Source of the DNA: JAFLCA01 sp041907145
GTDB lineage: Bacteria > Bdellovibrionota_C > UBA2361 > JAFLCA01
Direction of reading: 5' to 3'
Assembly: GCA_041907145.1 (NCBI GenBank)
Contig: JAYRHW010000126.1
Coordinates: 1 to 6,133, forward strand
Length of the DNA: 6,133 nt
Positions within the stretch are counted from its first letter, which is position 1. Every line of letters starts with the position of its first letter. The translations under genes and the position numbers were made by a program. Shown one piece after another: positions 1 through 6,133 of this stretch. Under the pieces are notes generated by a model, which worked only from the letters and a program-made list of their open reading frames with translations, searched no databases and had not been told where the DNA came from.

Positions 1-1
1 G

Positions 2-808
2 GAGCTAGCACTATTTCGAGAAATAGGCATTCACCCAAACCATCGTGTTGAGCTAGTAAGTCCCTATACTGAGGCGCCCATCACAGAGAGCTTTCAAAAC
101 ATTGGCGAGCATTGCGTAGCGGTTGCGTACTGTGCCTTTCAGATCGCGGATACTCTTCACCGAACCGGTGTGATTAATGAACAGGATCGAGACTGGATTG
201 TAAGCCGAGCGCTAGTTCATGATCTGACAAAACCATATGAAATCATGCGTCGGGATGCTCAGCGAGCCGGGGCAGCCATTGAAGTGTACACAGTATCCGC
301 CTATGAGAAATTACGCCCTCTCCTTGCAAGAACTGGAATAAGTGCCGATGTCGCGGACTACCTGATCGGCGCTGGACGAGAAACCGGACACAACAGCATC
401 AAAGATCTTATCGTTTGTGGACCAAATGGCATGGAAGGACTAGTGCCCAGCAAACTCGCCGAAAAGATTGTGCATTTGGCAGATGACATGACTTTCACAA
501 GCATTCCAAAGGATGGGAAGCCGCCAATAACTGCTTTCCTGACTTGTTGGGAAAGAATGCTCGCCTCCCAGTTCCTGGAGAGGTATCCCTTTTTGTGGAC
601 GGAGGGACTTGTGCAGAACGAGAGCGGTGCTATTGAGCACGCCAGAGCGATAGCTTCACCTCCTATTGGCTCACGGGTAATCGGTTCGTATGCCGACTTG
701 CAAGTTCGTGTCGCTAATGCCATCGCGCGTGAAGTTCAGCTGCTTCTGGATCCTGCGAATCAGTCGCGTCCTGAAAATTTTGTACGAAACCTCGTAAACA
801 CGGCCTAA
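2..808 (+). CDS. HD-domain phosphohydrolase, 5'-partial
   Basis: The frame is open from base 2 to TAA at 806-808, giving 268 codons, and no usable start lies in the first part, so the true N-terminus is outside the window. Numbering from base 2, the HD-superfamily metal ligands are in order: His37 (in IGEHCVAVAY), the His73-Asp74 doublet (in ALVHDLTKP), His130 (in ETGHNS), His158 and Asp161 or Asp162 (in KIVHLADDMT). Known HD proteins use this H...HD...H...H...D set to bind one or two metal ions and hydrolyse phosphate esters of nucleotides or cyclic nucleotides. The substrate cannot be read here. A GTG at 170 could be taken as the start, but it would remove His37 and much of the first helix, so it is rejected. 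The C-terminal ~90 residues are probably helical and were not matched to a family. No signal peptide is visible, so a cytosolic enzyme is likely. The fold is fairly sure, the exact activity unknown. Confidence 0.5.
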   Translation, partial: ELALFREIGIHPNHRVELVSPYTEAPITESFQNIGEHCVAVAYCAFQIADTLHRTGVINEQDRDWIVSRALVHDLTKPYEIMRRDAQRAGAAIEVYTVSAYEKLRPLLARTGISADVADYLIGAGRETGHNSIKDLIVCGPNGMEGLVPSKLAEKIVHLADDMTFTSIPKDGKPPITAFLTCWERMLASQFLERYPFLWTEGLVQNESGAIEHARAIASPPIGSRVIGSYADLQVRVANAIAREVQLLLDPANQSRPENFVRNLVNTA

Positions 809-818
809 CAATTGGATC

Positions 819-838
819 AAACCGCAAATTTGCGGTTT
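819..838. terminator. 20-bp perfect palindrome, possible terminator
   Basis: The half-site AAACCGCAAA is followed directly by its exact reverse complement, starting 10 bases after the HD gene stop. As RNA it can fold into an 8-bp stem with an AATT loop, and the stem's own 3' end supplies a short U run (GGUUU) followed by AUCCU. Because it is symmetric it could act on either strand. The U tract is short and the stem has only four G-C pairs, so a protein-binding palindrome is an alternative. No experimental-type signal decides between these. Confidence 0.5.
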
Positions 839-1099
839 ATCCTAGCCGTTATCGAGCCCATCACAATCCGATGCAACCCGTTCTAGAGTGCGGCGGTTCT
901 TGCAGTTCCGCGATCAAGATTCTAATTTCGCGAAGCTCCTCTGAGGAGTAATTGCACAACTGTCCGGGCGCTTGGCGGCTGATTAGTTGCTAGCGAGGAT
1001 CACCCGATCAGGGTACCCCTACAATTGCAGCAGAATGCTATAGATTGCTACAATCTCGCATTTCCACATTTTCAAGACAGCAGCGCTGCGATCTGCTGC
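839..1099. other. Convergent intergenic gap, no gene seen
   Basis: No convincing coding frame, tRNA arm or conserved RNA was seen here. Two small inverted repeats occur near the 3' end of the minus-strand protease: AGATTG-CTA-CAATCT at 1042-1056, and CAGCAG/CTGCTG at 1078-1098, which encloses the palindrome GCAGCGCTGC. The second starts one base past the protease stop and is followed, in the minus direction, by TCTT, so it may be a weak terminator. A plus-strand frame at 1025-1234 runs into the protease gene and looks like a chance antisense frame. Confidence 0.5.
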
Positions 1100-3169
1100 T
1101 TAACTGCGTTTAAGATATACGATGCGCGAGCGAGCGCTGAGCAACTGGGTGTCCTGAGCGGCGACAGAGAACCCTACCCTGCCGCGTGCTTTCGAAAGAG
1201 GAAATTGATAGCTGCTTGCCTTGGTCTTAGCTAAAAGCTTTGGAACCGAGCTTACACCCGTTGAAAGATATACACGGTAGCGCAAGGCCCCCGAAATCTT
1301 CTTCCAGGATACGACAATCTGGCTTCCTGCACGCCGCACCTTTACTCCAAGCGGCGCGCTGAGGATATGCAGCGTAGGCACAGGGCTCGGAGTCATATCG
1401 GGCGGAGTAAATGTCTCCGATGGTGACGGAGTAGCGGTCTGAGTCGGCGCGATTGTCGAAGTCGGAACAGCCGAAGCTGTTAGTGTAGGCGTAGGTGTTG
1501 AGGTAGCAGTGGGCGTGAAAGTAGGAGGCACTGGCGTACTTGTGCGCGTGGGCGTTGCGGTAGCTGTCGGATTTGGAGTAGCCGTACGGGTGGCGGTTGC
1601 TGTCGCGGTCGGAGTAGCTGTAGCCGTTGAGGTCGCAGTTCCAGTCGGCGTCGGCGTAGCCGTTGAAGTTACGCTGGGAGTTGCCGTAGGAGAAGCTGTC
1701 CCGGGAAGAACTCCCGAAACCACCGCACTGCATGGCCCAGCCACCCCGGTCCATCCTACGGACTGCACCGAATAATAGTAGGTTGTTCCTGCCACGGCTT
1801 GATCGTCTCTAAAGGCCCACCATTTTGCGCTGCTATTGTATGGCGTGCCACTGCAGGCAGGCGTCGCAGCACTGGTCGAACGGAATACGTTGTAGTGGTC
1901 GACATTCCAGAGATGTGGGGGATGCGTCCAGAATATCGATAGTGTCGGCCCCGTTCCAGGATCATAAATATTTATATACGGATTTATAGGAGCATCGGGA
2001 GCCGTGATTCCTCCTGAAATTGGTCTCAAGCACCCAACATAACCCCAGGGCAGCGACCCGGCGATTCCATTAAGAGAATCCGAAGAGAAATGCGTAGCTC
2101 CACTTTGCAGTATCGGGCACATCAGGTTCGTGCCGTCGCAGCCCGAATCGTGATTGGCTCCCAGATTATGACCCATCTCATGCGCGGTTATAACCACCTC
2201 GTCGCCGAAGGCGCCGTAGTTAAGCGAGGCCGAGTAGGAATTTACACAGAGATAGCCAATATCGGCCAGGCCGATAGCAGAAGAGGTGGGAGACTTTCCA
2301 GACCAAATACGGGCCACAGCGGTGCGCGAGCTAGAAAAAATGTTTTGGTCGGCAATCGCATGAAACTCGGTGAGCGTGCCACGCATGTTAATGGCATTGT
2401 ATGGGTCATTCGGAGTATCCCAGGCAGACTGGTAAGTAACTGACACCGTCATCCCAAGTTCGGCGCGGTACATGCCATCAACGCCATTTAAAATCGATAG
2501 AATATAGGCGATAGTCTGCGCAGCAGAGCCTCCGTGCGCACTCACATATTCATAGTCAGCATCGAATCCTACCGTAAGCTCTACCAAGGCACCGGCGTTA
2601 ATCGGGAGATCGGGCCCCAAAAGCGACGAACTAGAAGTCATCGCCCCTGCTTCCGGTTCAAAGTCGCAATGCGCTCCCGACAGTAGTTCACTAGGAGAGG
2701 TAATTTCTTGGGTTTCTATCGAGACAAGGCTCGGCGAGATTTGGTTGGGCTGGATTCCGGCTTGGTCAAACTGATGATATGCTCCGTTTAATCTTACAAT
2801 TCCTGCAAGCCGCAACGGGCTACCCTGTCCGGCAATTACCGTAAGGCGGATAAAATCTCCTGCAGTTACTGAAGAGATACTGCCGGAGTAAAAGCGCACA
2901 TCGACCAGTCCATCGAGCTCCACTGCTTGTCCGTTGATCTTGGCCTTGGCATCTGTAGCTCGGAGATTCACCGGCGCAAGATCAACCTGCTGCACACCTA
3001 GCTCTGACGCATCAAGAAGGACAGAAACAGTCTGTGGCCCATCTCCGCTTACAAGAAACGAATGTAGCTGAGTATCAAGGACCTGAATGCTAGGATTTTC
3101 TGCAGACGCGGATGCGGCGGCAAAACAGGATAATAGCGCAGCAATGAGCGCCCATCGATAGCACAACAC
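1100..3169 (-). CDS. Secreted M12B/reprolysin-like zinc metalloprotease
   Basis: Numbering is for the longest frame, from GTG at 3241 (713 residues). Residues 25-47 are a textbook signal peptide (VLCYRW, a hydrophobic core, then ASA before ENP), so GTG 3169 (residue 25) is the preferred start, giving 689 residues; starting at 3241, 3238 or 3229 would give an n-region of over 20 residues. An AGGAG lies 15 bases before 3169, a long spacing. Residues 48-~215 look like a pro-region. The catalytic domain (~218-406) has IGLADIGYLC, then HEMGHNLGANHD at 354-365 (zinc ligands His354, His358, His364; catalytic Glu355), a Met-turn at Met374 and a reprolysin-like FSS-S...CL tail. These are metzincin hallmarks of the reprolysin/adamalysin group. 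Next come an FnIII-like domain (~412-512, possible Cys463-Cys504 bond), a Thr/Pro/Ala linker (~515-623) and a last FnIII-like domain (~626-711). It probably cleaves extracellular proteins after export; the target is unknown. The TAA is at 1100-1102. Confidence 0.5.
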   Translation of the reverse strand: MLCYRWALIAALLSCFAAASASAENPSIQVLDTQLHSFLVSGDGPQTVSVLLDASELGVQQVDLAPVNLRATDAKAKINGQAVELDGLVDVRFYSGSISSVTAGDFIRLTVIAGQGSPLRLAGIVRLNGAYHQFDQAGIQPNQISPSLVSIETQEITSPSELLSGAHCDFEPEAGAMTSSSSLLGPDLPINAGALVELTVGFDADYEYVSAHGGSAAQTIAYILSILNGVDGMYRAELGMTVSVTYQSAWDTPNDPYNAINMRGTLTEFHAIADQNIFSSSRTAVARIWSGKSPTSSAIGLADIGYLCVNSYSASLNYGAFGDEVVITAHEMGHNLGANHDSGCDGTNLMCPILQSGATHFSSDSLNGIAGSLPWGYVGCLRPISGGITAPDAPINPYINIYDPGTGPTLSIFWTHPPHLWNVDHYNVFRSTSAATPACSGTPYNSSAKWWAFRDDQAVAGTTYYYSVQSVGWTGVAGPCSAVVSGVLPGTASPTATPSVTSTATPTPTGTATSTATATPTATATATRTATPNPTATATPTRTSTPVPPTFTPTATSTPTPTLTASAVPTSTIAPTQTATPSPSETFTPPDMTPSPVPTLHILSAPLGVKVRRAGSQIVVSWKKISGALRYRVYLSTGVSSVPKLLAKTKASSYQFPLSKARGRVGFSVAAQDTQLLSARSRIVYLKRS
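1373..1699 (-). repeat. Thr/Pro/Ala low-complexity linker in the protease
   Basis: This codes for about 109 residues (515-623 of the protease) of irregular TATPT, TATA and TPTPT units with scattered Ser, Val, Arg and Asn. It has no cysteine and few charged residues. It separates two FnIII-like domains and is likely an extended, flexible, possibly O-glycosylated spacer, as in many exported hydrolases. The DNA is an imperfect GTAGC/GTCGG-type repeat with mixed Thr, Pro and Ala codons, which suggests old divergence rather than a recent slippage array. The long Val/Gly-rich frame on the opposite strand (1509-1775) is a by-product of this composition. Confidence 0.5.
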
Positions 3170-3348
3170 AGCTCTGGGGCTTGGCTCCTGCGACCTTTGG
3201 GAGATCTCCCGAATCGGACATTGAATCAATCTAACCACCACCCAACGAAGACGCCTAGGGTAAACTGCAACGTTTATGCCAGCGCTATCCTGCGCCCTGG
3301 TTGAAACAGTCTGACCTCTGGAACCAAACTAAGACAGTTAAGCGCTAG

Positions 3349-3543
3349 GAAATTCTTGTACATGAGGGGCTCAGGTTCTGCAGATACGCTGCGCAAGCGC
3401 TGGCGGCGAAACTGGCGGAGTTGTCTATCGGAATAGAGATTGTCGAAGCGATACGCTCGGCGAAATTTCTGACGGTAGCGAATGCATTGCCGAAGCTACA
3501 AAAAGGGCTATCGGATGCGACTCGGCGCCTAATGGCCCCTTAG
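3349..3543 (+). pseudogene. Open frame without a start, possible gene remnant
   Basis: Between in-frame stops at 3346-3348 and 3541-3543 there are 64 sense codons. They read like real protein: Ala/Leu/Lys/Glu-rich and helix-forming, with stretches such as YAAQALAAKLAEL and VANALPKLQKGL. No ATG, GTG or TTG occurs before the TTG at 3418-3420. An ATG at 3362-3364 is in another frame and closes after 23 codons. It could be the tail of a gene whose beginning was lost or frameshifted, or simply a chance open frame. No family was recognised and confidence is low. Confidence 0.5.
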
Positions 3544-3641
3544 ATATAGGTCAGACCTGTTAGTTATCGTCATACGCAATTGTCGTAGACGAGCAGAAGC
3601 GGTTGACGATTTGTGTGCAACAGATTTCACACTCAAGCTGT

Positions 3642-3658
3642 GATTTCGTTGCGAAATC
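3642..3658. promoter_or_regulatory. Short hairpin upstream of the surface-protein gene
   Basis: GATTTCG and CGAAATC flank a TTG loop, giving a perfect 7-bp stem with a 3-base loop 79 bases before the ATG at 3738. It may lie in the 5' untranslated region or be a small operator. It has no U tract and is not placed like an attenuator. A short inverted repeat of this size can also arise by chance. Confidence 0.5.
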
Positions 3659-3726
3659 CACGCCAGAGGTCACGAACCAAGAAACGTTACAAGCCCTGAA
3701 TGGAACGAGAGTTGCAGTAAGGTTTC

Positions 3727-3732
3727 GGAAGG
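3727..3732 (+). promoter_or_regulatory. Ribosome binding site GGAAGG
   Basis: GGAAGG sits 5 bases before the ATG at 3738, a good Shine-Dalgarno match and spacing. It supports this start over the in-frame GTG at 3732-3734, which overlaps the site itself. Confidence 0.5.
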
Positions 3733-3737
3733 TGGTT

Positions 3738-6133
3738 ATGCGTGGTTGGTGTTGGTGCATTAGGTTCTTACTGCTCGCCTTCGTTCTGGGTAACTTAAAT
3801 CCGGCGATGGCCGCTGATATTCGCATCAATCGCGGACTACTCATATTCAATTCCGGAACCTCACTTCTTATCTCCAAACAGCGCAGACCTGTCGTATGCC
3901 TTAATCGCTCTAACATTGCCCAGCCAGGAGTGATCATTAGCAAGCGCACAGGCTCGGTGAGCACTGAGTTCTTTCATCCTCTGCAAAAGTCGGAAGAGTC
4001 CCGTTACAAATTTAAGCTGAAGAATTTGCAGCGCCTTTGCCGAAGCCGGCAGCTGTATCCGGTAAAGGTAGAAGGATACGTGCATTCCGGATCTGCTCCT
4101 GTAGCATTTGCAGTAGTCGACGCACGGCCAATCGGGATAACTGCCTCGGACGAGCAAGGCCACTTCGACTTAGGCTCCCTACCGCGAGGAACTCGGATAA
4201 TTGTCACCCCTCGAAAGGATGGATTGCGCTTTGAGCCTCGGCAAATCGACATGCTGCTTGAGAGCGATACTACGCTTGATTTTCAGGCCTTTGCCACCGC
4301 TACCGTCCGAGGCCGGGTCACACGTGGCGACGGATCTCCTGTTATACAACTTACCGTGCACAGCGATCTCGGCGATGTCAGCACCGATCAAGACGGTCGA
4401 TATCAATTCAACTCAGTTCCGGTCGGACAGAGTCTATCGTTCGGGCCTCAGAGTGGAGCGTATAATTTTAATCCCGCGTCCATCCAAGCAGTGGTAACCG
4501 ACGATATAGTGCAGGATTTTTCGGCAACGCAAACTGCGTTCACCCTGCAAGGGAATATTGCTGTTAATGGAACCCCGCAGCCGGGCGTACTTATAGATGG
4601 TGGCACGCTTGGAGTAAGAACCTCAGATCAAAATGGCTCGTACTCCTTCACTGATCTGCCCTTCGGAACAGTCTTCACTCTGACCCCATCAAAAGCCGGA
4701 TATACGTTCTCTCCGAGTCGGACGCAAGGAACAATTAACGCAGAAACGACGGCAGATTTTGCCTCAGAATTGCTCTCATTCAACACTATCGGCCGGATTG
4801 TGGACTCTCAAGGAGCCGGCATCCCTGACGTATCCATTGATGCCGGAGCGCTCGGTCAATTTCGTACCGATGGCAATGGTAATTTCAATTTGGGAGCTCT
4901 ATCTTACGGCTCAACGTATCTTCTGGTCCCGTCTAAACTCGGCAAAATCTTTTCACCGCCATCGCTCTCCGGCACTGTTACCGCACGTTTTCAGCCGCAA
5001 TTCTTGGCTCAAGCGGGAGCAGCGGGTGGGAATTCATTCGTCGATACCTTTACTCAGAGCCTCTCGTCTGATCCGACCGTCTCGCTACTGGAGACACAGA
5101 ACATAAGTTGGCAGAGCGGGCTACTTACTTCCGGGAGTTCTGTTCTTCCAGGGCTATCATTCCCCAAAGGGGATGAGCCGTTAGTTCTGCTGTGGAAATT
5201 CGACGCTCCGATTGTAAACGGCTACCTACAAGATTCTTCCGATGAAGGCACTCGCGGCTATGCAGCCGGAATTCCAGCCCTCGTGAATGATTCGCCGTTT
5301 AGCGGAATGTCTGCGAATGCCAGCGCGGGCGCCATGGTCTGGATGCTTTCTTTCAAACCTTGGCTAGAAAACTATACTGTGTCTGCATGGGTAAAATTGC
5401 CTCCGGGACAGGGGCGTGCTGGGAGTGTTCTGATTACTAGTTCTAATCTTTCCGAGAGCGGATTTACCCCAAATCCGCAGTACATCTATGAGCTCGGACT
5501 GAACGCTGCCGGTTCCGATTGGGAATTACGCCTTCCCTCTGTAAGTTTAAACTTGGGATCTGCAAATGGTCAGTGGCAGCACCTTGCTGTTACCTATGAT
5601 GGAACATTCCTAAAAACCTACCTAAACGGCGCAGTCACAAATCAACGCGCCATTTCTCCTGACGCGGCAGGAACTCTGTACCAAAATTTCACGATGTTTC
5701 GTGACTCGAACGGTGGCCACGCCTACCTGGGAATGGTCGATGACTTCGCATTAAACGGCAGAGCAATGAGCGCGCAGGAGATCGGGCGCGTGAGTGCGCT
5801 AGGCCAAGGGCGCTATGGCAGGCTGACCTCGACCGCGATTAATCTGGGACAGCAAGCATACGATATAATCCCTTCGCTACAGTTTACGGGAAAAGAGCCT
5901 CTGCTTGAAATCAGCGTCGATAACGGCAGCACTTGGAATGTAACAGCCCGCGACCGCAGTATTACTGAGAAATGCATTCTGCCAGTCACTCAGTTTCGCT
6001 ACCGCCTAACTATTCCGGAAGGCAGCAGCGTTTCTCAAGTACGTTTTGATTGGAACTCAGATGCCTCACAATTTGAATGTTCCGACGGAATTGATAATAA
6101 CGATGACGGACTGGTCGATTATCCAGAGGATCC
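3738..6133 (+). CDS. Large secreted beta-repeat/LamG surface protein, 3'-partial
   Basis: The frame starts at ATG 3738, behind a good ribosome binding site, and has no stop before the window end: 798 full codons plus CC, which must be Pro. Residues 1-26 are a signal peptide (two Arg, the core FLLLAFVLG, cleavage after AMA). Residues ~27-106 are an unassigned N-terminal region with Cys54 and Cys101. Residues ~108-419 are four tandem beta-sandwich repeats of the carboxypeptidase-regulatory-like type. Residues ~488-690 are a LamG/concanavalin A-like domain, with YTVSAWVK, WQHLAVTYDG, KTYLNG and GMVDDFALNGRAMSAQEI as its typical strands and closing motif. Residues ~695-773 are another beta-rich segment (SVDNGSTWNVTA...FRYRLTIPEG). 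The visible end carries Cys781 and the Asp/Asn-rich DGIDNNDDGLVDYPED. Such proteins are usually extracellular adhesins or ligand or sugar binders; no catalytic site is seen. It is divergent from the exported protease. The C-terminus, and so any anchor or sorting signal, is missing. Confidence 0.5.
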   Translation, partial: MRGWCWCIRFLLLAFVLGNLNPAMAADIRINRGLLIFNSGTSLLISKQRRPVVCLNRSNIAQPGVIISKRTGSVSTEFFHPLQKSEESRYKFKLKNLQRLCRSRQLYPVKVEGYVHSGSAPVAFAVVDARPIGITASDEQGHFDLGSLPRGTRIIVTPRKDGLRFEPRQIDMLLESDTTLDFQAFATATVRGRVTRGDGSPVIQLTVHSDLGDVSTDQDGRYQFNSVPVGQSLSFGPQSGAYNFNPASIQAVVTDDIVQDFSATQTAFTLQGNIAVNGTPQPGVLIDGGTLGVRTSDQNGSYSFTDLPFGTVFTLTPSKAGYTFSPSRTQGTINAETTADFASELLSFNTIGRIVDSQGAGIPDVSIDAGALGQFRTDGNGNFNLGALSYGSTYLLVPSKLGKIFSPPSLSGTVTARFQPQFLAQAGAAGGNSFVDTFTQSLSSDPTVSLLETQNISWQSGLLTSGSSVLPGLSFPKGDEPLVLLWKFDAPIVNGYLQDSSDEGTRGYAAGIPALVNDSPFSGMSANASAGAMVWMLSFKPWLENYTVSAWVKLPPGQGRAGSVLITSSNLSESGFTPNPQYIYELGLNAAGSDWELRLPSVSLNLGSANGQWQHLAVTYDGTFLKTYLNGAVTNQRAISPDAAGTLYQNFTMFRDSNGGHAYLGMVDDFALNGRAMSAQEIGRVSALGQGRYGRLTSTAINLGQQAYDIIPSLQFTGKEPLLEISVDNGSTWNVTARDRSITEKCILPVTQFRYRLTIPEGSSVSQVRFDWNSDASQFECSDGIDNNDDGLVDYPED
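4059..4994 (+). repeat. Four tandem ~80-residue beta-sandwich domains
   Basis: The shared core is an Asp-x-x-Gly turn followed by aromatic-x-aromatic or Phe-rich strands and a Gly: SDEQGHFDLGSLPRG, TDQDGRYQFNSVPVG, SDQNGSYSFTDLPFG and TDGNGNFNLGALSYG. The conserved turn glycines are residues 141, 220, 300 and 381, so the period is 79-81. Each repeat opens with a strand such as VEGYV, VRGRV, LQGNI or TIGRI; repeats 2-4 then have a YNFNP, YTFSP or KIFSP segment, and repeat 1 has the looser RFEP. This matches the CarboxypepD_reg/prealbumin-like fold family. The copies differ clearly in sequence, so duplication is old. Confidence 0.5.
5199..5807 (+). other. LamG-like (concanavalin A fold) domain region
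   Basis: This covers residues ~488-690 of the large protein. It begins with LLWKFDAP and a D-rich loop, continues with YTVSAWVKLP, then WQHLAVTYDG and KTYLNG, and ends with GMVDDFALNGRAMSAQEI, the usual closing motif of bacterial Laminin_G_3 domains. Family members bind carbohydrate, protein or other ligands; the ligand here is unknown. Confidence 0.5.
6078..6133 (+). other. CSDGIDN-type Asp/Asn motif at the window edge
   Basis: Residues Cys781 to the partial Pro799 have the pattern DGIDN-x-DDGLVDYPEDP. Similar DGIDNDGDGLIDYP motifs are a recognisable feature of exported proteins in Myxococcota, Bdellovibrionota and candidate phyla, often followed by a Gly-Cys. The acidic spacing suggests calcium binding. 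It may lead into further repeats or the C-terminal region beyond the window; which is not visible. Confidence 0.5.

Larger units (their letters stand above)
3170..3737. other. Divergent spacer between protease and large surface protein
   Basis: These 568 bases should hold the promoters of both divergent genes, but no pair of good -35 and -10 boxes was found on either strand. The best -35-like element is TTGACG at 3603-3608, and its 16-18 base downstream positions hold only poor -10 matches. The spacer also contains the open frame at 3349-3543 and the hairpin at 3642-3658. Its length is large for a simple divergent promoter region, which fits a decayed or unannotated small gene. Confidence 0.5.

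Noticed and set aside
1025..1234. Plus-strand 69-codon frame
   Set aside because: It overlaps the end of the protease gene, has no recognisable motif and no convincing ribosome binding site.
1509..1775. Plus-strand frame rich in Val, Gly and Ala
   Set aside because: It is the antisense of the Thr/Pro/Ala linker of the protease; its composition follows from the repeated codons.
2090..2443. Plus-strand 117-codon frame
   Set aside because: It is antisense to the catalytic domain of the protease, which carries the zinc motif.
3603..3631. TTGACG as a sigma-70 -35 box
   Set aside because: No acceptable -10 box lies 16-18 bases downstream, so a promoter cannot be claimed.
3560..4406. Several overlapping minus-strand frames
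   Set aside because: They lie over or beside the large plus-strand gene, whose frame is supported by a ribosome binding site, signal peptide and repeats.
6128..6133. GGATCC at the last six bases, suggesting a cloning junction
   Set aside because: These bases fit the DYPEDP reading of the gene and another GGATCC lies inside the window near 749, so a cloning end is not shown.

Overview
The window looks like bacterial DNA of medium GC from an uncultured, probably Gram-negative, soil or water lineage. The clues are two secreted multidomain proteins of a kind common in Myxococcota, Bdellovibrionota, Binatota and related candidate phyla: a long Thr/Pro/Ala linker, and a Cys-Ser-Asp-Gly-Ile-Asp-Asn calcium-type motif. 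This taxonomic placement is a guess. No rRNA, tRNA, CRISPR array, insertion sequence or phage gene was found.

Layout. (1) Bases 2-808, plus strand: the 3' part of an HD-domain metal-dependent phosphohydrolase whose start lies outside the window. A 20-bp perfect palindrome follows 10 bases after its stop and may be a terminator. (2) Bases 839-1099: a non-coding gap between two convergent genes. (3) Bases 1100-3169 (possibly to 3241), minus strand: a secreted metzincin protease of the reprolysin/adamalysin (M12B) type. It has a signal peptide, a pro-region, a catalytic domain with HEMGHNLGANHD and a Met-turn, a fibronectin III-like domain, a ~109-residue Thr/Pro/Ala linker, and a second FnIII-like domain at the C-terminus. 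(4) Bases 3170-3737: a divergent spacer. It holds an open 65-codon plus-strand frame without a normal start (3349-3543) that may be a gene remnant, and a short hairpin. (5) Bases 3738 to the window end, plus strand: a very large secreted protein still open at the edge (799 residues seen). It has a signal peptide, four tandem ~80-residue carboxypeptidase-regulatory-like beta-sandwich repeats, a LamG-like (concanavalin A-fold) domain, another beta-rich segment, and a DGIDNNDDGLVDYPEDP motif at the last bases.

How the parts may fit together. The protease and the large protein are divergent neighbours, both exported and both built from beta-sandwich binding modules, so the locus looks like a surface or extracellular-degradation cassette: a zymogen protease with its own binding domains beside a large adhesin or ligand-binding protein. 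This is inferred from architecture and position only. The HD-domain gene is convergent with the protease and shows no functional link to it.
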